A stretch of DNA of 33,674 nt from Alistipes sp. UBA936 (GTDB lineage Bacteria > Bacteroidota > Bacteroidia > Bacteroidales > Rikenellaceae): contig DBDI01000022.1 in NCBI GenBank assembly GCA_002293505.1, forward strand, positions 1 through 33,674. Direction: 5' to 3'. A program made the translations under genes and the position numbers. How positions within the stretch are numbered: the stretch's first letter is position 1; each line of letters begins with the position of its first letter. This document shows, piece after piece, positions 31,796 through 33,674 of this stretch. The notes under the pieces are model-generated. The model saw nothing but the letters and a program-made list of their open reading frames with translations, searched no databases and had not been told where the DNA came from.

Positions 31796-32749
31796 TTAGT
31801 CCCCGAGCAGGCCGCGGGTGATGCCGGTGCGCATCGCGACAAGGCGGCGGGCTTTCGAGGGCCGGGCGGTGAGAGTGAAGAAAAAAGCAATCAGGAGGGT
31901 GGCAATCCATTTGCCACCCTCTTTTATTATGGCCACCGCGTATCGCCCGCGCCCCAGAGCCCGGGTGCGTATCCGTTCGCTCGCGCCCACCCCACGTGAA
32001 AGTCGCCGTAAATACTCCGAGGTCAGTTTATCGGGCGAGATTATGTGATGTATCACCGCTCCGGGCACATACCACGCATCGACGCCCGAGCCCGACACGA
32101 TCCGGTGACACAGTTCCTTCTCCTCACCGCCGACAAGCGCCGCCCCCACCCTGCCGAGCGAGGTGTCAAAAAGTCCCCACCGCTCGAACGCCAACCGCCT
32201 CACCGCCATATTTCCGCCACCCGGATAGCCTCCTTTCGCAAAAAGCCTTCCTCCCTGGACGAAAGGCTTCTCTCTCGGCCCGCCGTCGAGCGTGCCTGCT
32301 ATGGGTCGTTCGGTCCAGCGCGACATCCAACTCGGCGGCTCGACCTCTTCCCCGTCCGGCCCGACATACCTCGGCACGATCCGCCCACCCGCAATCAGCA
32401 CCTCTGGATGACGCCTAAAGAAATCGACATACGCCGCCGCGAACTCGGGATTGACCTCCTCGTCGTCGTCGATGATCGCAACCACCTCGCCACGCGCCTC
32501 GCCGATTCCACGATTGCGCGCCCACGACAACCCCTGTCGATCCTCGTCGACCATCCGCAGATCAAGGCCCGAATGCGCCGCCGCAAAATCGTCAAACAGG
32601 GCGGTCGTGTTGTCCGTGGAATTGTTGTTCACCACCACGACCTCCCACTCACGTGGGTCGAGCGACTCTTGGGCAACCAGCGAGCGCAACGTCCCCAGCA
32701 GCCTCTGGCCACGGTTATAAGTCGCTATGATTATCGAGATACTCTTCAC
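31796..32749 (-). CDS. Family 2 glycosyltransferase
   Basis: The 317-residue protein starts with GTG at 32749 (MKSISIIIATYNRG, standard GT-A beginning). The nucleotide-sugar/metal motif is AIIDDDEEVNPEF with Asp94-96, and the acceptor-side ED-type motif is GGEEKELCHRI. A single hydrophobic stretch, WIATLLIAFFFTLTA, close to the C-terminus may attach it to the inner membrane. Proteins of this type add sugars to surface polysaccharides or proteins. Its -7 promoter element ends four bases before the GTG, so the mRNA is probably leaderless. Confidence 0.88.
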   Translation of the reverse strand: MKSISIIIATYNRGQRLLGTLRSLVAQESLDPREWEVVVVNNNSTDNTTALFDDFAAAHSGLDLRMVDEDRQGLSWARNRGIGEARGEVVAIIDDDEEVNPEFAAAYVDFFRRHPEVLIAGGRIVPRYVGPDGEEVEPPSWMSRWTERPIAGTLDGGPREKPFVQGGRLFAKGGYPGGGNMAVRRLAFERWGLFDTSLGRVGAALVGGEEKELCHRIVSGSGVDAWYVPGAVIHHIISPDKLTSEYLRRLSRGVGASERIRTRALGRGRYAVAIIKEGGKWIATLLIAFFFTLTARPSKARRLVAMRTGITRGLLGD

Positions 32750-32753
32750 GGAG

Positions 32754-32761
32754 CAAAGTTA
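32754..32761 (-). promoter_or_regulatory. -7 element of the glycosyltransferase gene
   Basis: On the minus strand TAACTTTG lies four bases before the GTG start, the same geometry as at asnS. No -33 TTTG is seen at 20 bases. Confidence 0.55.
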
Positions 32762-32816
32762 CTGCTTTTGGCACAGATATTGCCTAATGGATGAGTGAAC
32801 TAAATTCAAAAACGCT

Positions 32817-32954
32817 ATGAAAAACGAAAAGACACACAATCCCGTAGCATCGAAAGCGAGTGAGCTTTTGAGTAACCCCAAGACCCCGAAAAACATCAAG
32901 AGTGTAGCTGGTTCAGCTCTCACTCAGGCTCCTGACAAGAAGAAGAAAAGATAA
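32817..32954 (+). CDS. 45-residue basic protein
   Basis: The frame ATG 32817 to TAA 32952-32954 reads MKNEKTHNPVASKASELLSN and continues with PKTPKNIKSVAGSALTQ, ending KKKKR. The pattern VASKASxxLxxxKTxKxxKSVAGSALTQ recalls small conserved proteins of unknown function found in many bacteria, which gives confidence that the frame is real. It is lysine-rich and has no membrane segment, so nucleic-acid binding is conceivable but unproven. A terminator begins within its coding sequence. Confidence 0.7.
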   Translation: MKNEKTHNPVASKASELLSNPKTPKNIKSVAGSALTQAPDKKKKR

Positions 32955-32973
32955 ACCATTCGGGGTCTTTTTT
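32880..32973 (+). terminator. Wide-loop terminator whose 5' arm is in the 45-residue gene
   Basis: AAGACCCCGAA (32880-32890, inside the coding frame) is the exact reverse complement of TTCGGGGTCTT (32959-32969), which is followed by a run of T to 32973. The loop is 68 bases. Confidence 0.55.
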
Positions 32974-32976
32974 CTT

Positions 32977-33006
32977 CACGCCCGCAGAGAATTCTCTGCG
33001 GGCGTG
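32977..33006. terminator. 30-bp perfect palindrome between convergent genes
   Basis: CACGCCCGCAGAGAA is followed directly by its reverse complement. As RNA it gives a 13-pair stem with an AATT loop. On the plus strand it is followed by TCGTTTT and lies six bases from the GH3 stop, so it likely ends transcription from both sides. Confidence 0.7.
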
Positions 33007-33011
33007 TCGTT

Positions 33012-33674
33012 TTAGTTCTTCAACGTCAGGCTCACTGTCTGCCCTCCGACGATGATCTTGTACTCGCCAGCCTCAAGCAGTGGGTTGCCGTTTCGATCTA
33101 CAAAAGCGAGGTCTCGCGCGGGGTCGATCTCGAACATAAACGTATGGCTGCCGCCCGCGGGAATGAGTTGCCGCTCGAAATGTTTCAGCTCCCTGACCGG
33201 GCGCGAAACGGAACAGACAGGATCGCGAATGAACCAGTGTACAGTCTCGACGCCATCCACAGCTCCGGTGTTGCGAACCGTCACGCGAGCGGTAAACTTT
33301 TCGTCGAGCGAGAACTCCCTCGCGGCAACCTCCACCGGCCCGTACTCGAACGTCGTGTAACTCAGCCCATAGCCGAACTCGTACAGCGGCGTCGAGGCGA
33401 TGTCCTGATAGAGCCCTAGTGTGGGGCGCGAACTCTGGCGACGATTATAATATATAGGTATCTGACCGGTGGAGCGCGGGAAAGTCACAGCGAGTTTGCC
33501 CGACGGATTGATGCGGCCCGACAGAATGCCGGCCAAAGGGCGCCCGCCCGCTATGCCCGGCTGCCAGATCTCGACGATGGCGTCGGCGAGCGATTCGAGG
33601 CGTGAGAGGTCAAGCGGGCGGCCGCTCGAAAGAACCAGCACTATCGGTTTGCCGATCGCGGCGAGGGCTTCGGC
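33012..33674 (-). CDS. Glycoside hydrolase family 3, C-terminal part (partial)
   Basis: The frame enters from the right edge (AEALAAIGKPIVLVLSSGRPLDL) and ends with TAA at 33014-33012, giving 221 residues. The first part is the end of the GH3 C-terminal alpha/beta domain (IVEIWQPGIAGGRPLAGILSGRINPSGKLAVTFPRSTGQIPIYYN), and PLYEFGYGLSYTTFEYGPVEV leads into a fibronectin type III-like domain (VRNTGAVDGVETVHWFIRDP, RELKHFERQLIPAGGSHTF) that closes the protein. This is the layout of beta-glucosidase/xylosidase-type GH3 enzymes. The catalytic Asp lies outside the window, so specificity cannot be stated. Confidence 0.92.
   Translation of the reverse strand, partial: AEALAAIGKPIVLVLSSGRPLDLSRLESLADAIVEIWQPGIAGGRPLAGILSGRINPSGKLAVTFPRSTGQIPIYYNRRQSSRPTLGLYQDIASTPLYEFGYGLSYTTFEYGPVEVAAREFSLDEKFTARVTVRNTGAVDGVETVHWFIRDPVCSVSRPVRELKHFERQLIPAGGSHTFMFEIDPARDLAFVDRNGNPLLEAGEYKIIVGGQTVSLTLKN

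Noticed and set aside
1..33674. CRISPR array, insertion sequence or prophage
   Set aside because: No regularly spaced repeats, transposase, integrase or phage structural genes were seen on either strand.

Overview
ORGANISM. The window looks like a chromosomal stretch of a moderately GC-rich member of the Bacteroidales, possibly near Rikenellaceae/Alistipes (the family is a guess from GC content and gene style). The support is: promoters of the Bacteroidetes sigma type (TTTG, 20 bases, TAnnTTTG); a type V (FimA/Mfa1-like) fimbrial operon of lipoproteins; a Bacteroidetes EF-G paralog; the gene order DUF4271-like, hemD, rnpA, yidD; and a fused proline dehydrogenase/P5C dehydrogenase of Bacteroidetes type. 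LAYOUT. 1-153 is the tail of an unidentified protein, followed by a perfect hairpin. 258-3946 (minus) holds a shrunken, probably inactive GH2-like lipid-free secreted protein, rlmH and an EF-G-like factor that lacks the catalytic histidine. 3983-12458 (plus) is a tightly packed run: asnS, rpoN, a small membrane protein, an S41 peptidase, a histidine kinase, a DUF4271-like protein, hemD, rnpA and yidD, with most junctions overlapping or a few bases apart. 12508-15954 (minus) is putA. 16153-16345 is a strongly base-paired RNA that I read as 6S RNA, followed by a lipocalin-like protein and an SH3b/DUF3761 protein. 17534-17607 is tRNA-Arg(TCT). 17711-25465 (minus) is a four-gene fimbrial operon with its own promoter and terminator. 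25739-25811 is initiator tRNA-Met. 25878-29414 (plus) carries ispD, a PH-like membrane protein, lpxK, purine nucleoside phosphorylase and ssb. 29483-31731 (plus) is a sugar transporter plus ROK sugar kinase pair. 31796-32749 (minus) is a family 2 glycosyltransferase, 32817-32954 (plus) a 45-residue basic protein, and 33012-33674 (minus) the C-terminal end of a GH3 enzyme. HOW THE PARTS WORK TOGETHER. The fimbrial operon encodes two fimbrillin-type subunits, an anchor/regulator lipoprotein and a 1,400-residue lipoprotein that is a likely tip adhesin, which is enough for a type V pilus. The transporter and ROK kinase form a sugar uptake and phosphorylation unit. IspD, LpxK, PNP and SSB are housekeeping functions sharing overlapping reading frames. 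Several promoters sit so close to start codons (asnS, the glycosyltransferase, ispD) that leaderless or nearly leaderless mRNAs are likely. MOST INTERESTING. The 6S-like RNA; the GH2 relic with its acid/base Glu lost, translationally coupled to rlmH; the EF-G paralog with Ser in place of the GTPase His; G-run clusters of similar wording placed just after stop codons and in N-terminal extensions; repeated CAGAAAAAA words and a GC palindrome around the fimbrial promoter; and interlocked divergent promoters of tRNA-fMet and ispD.
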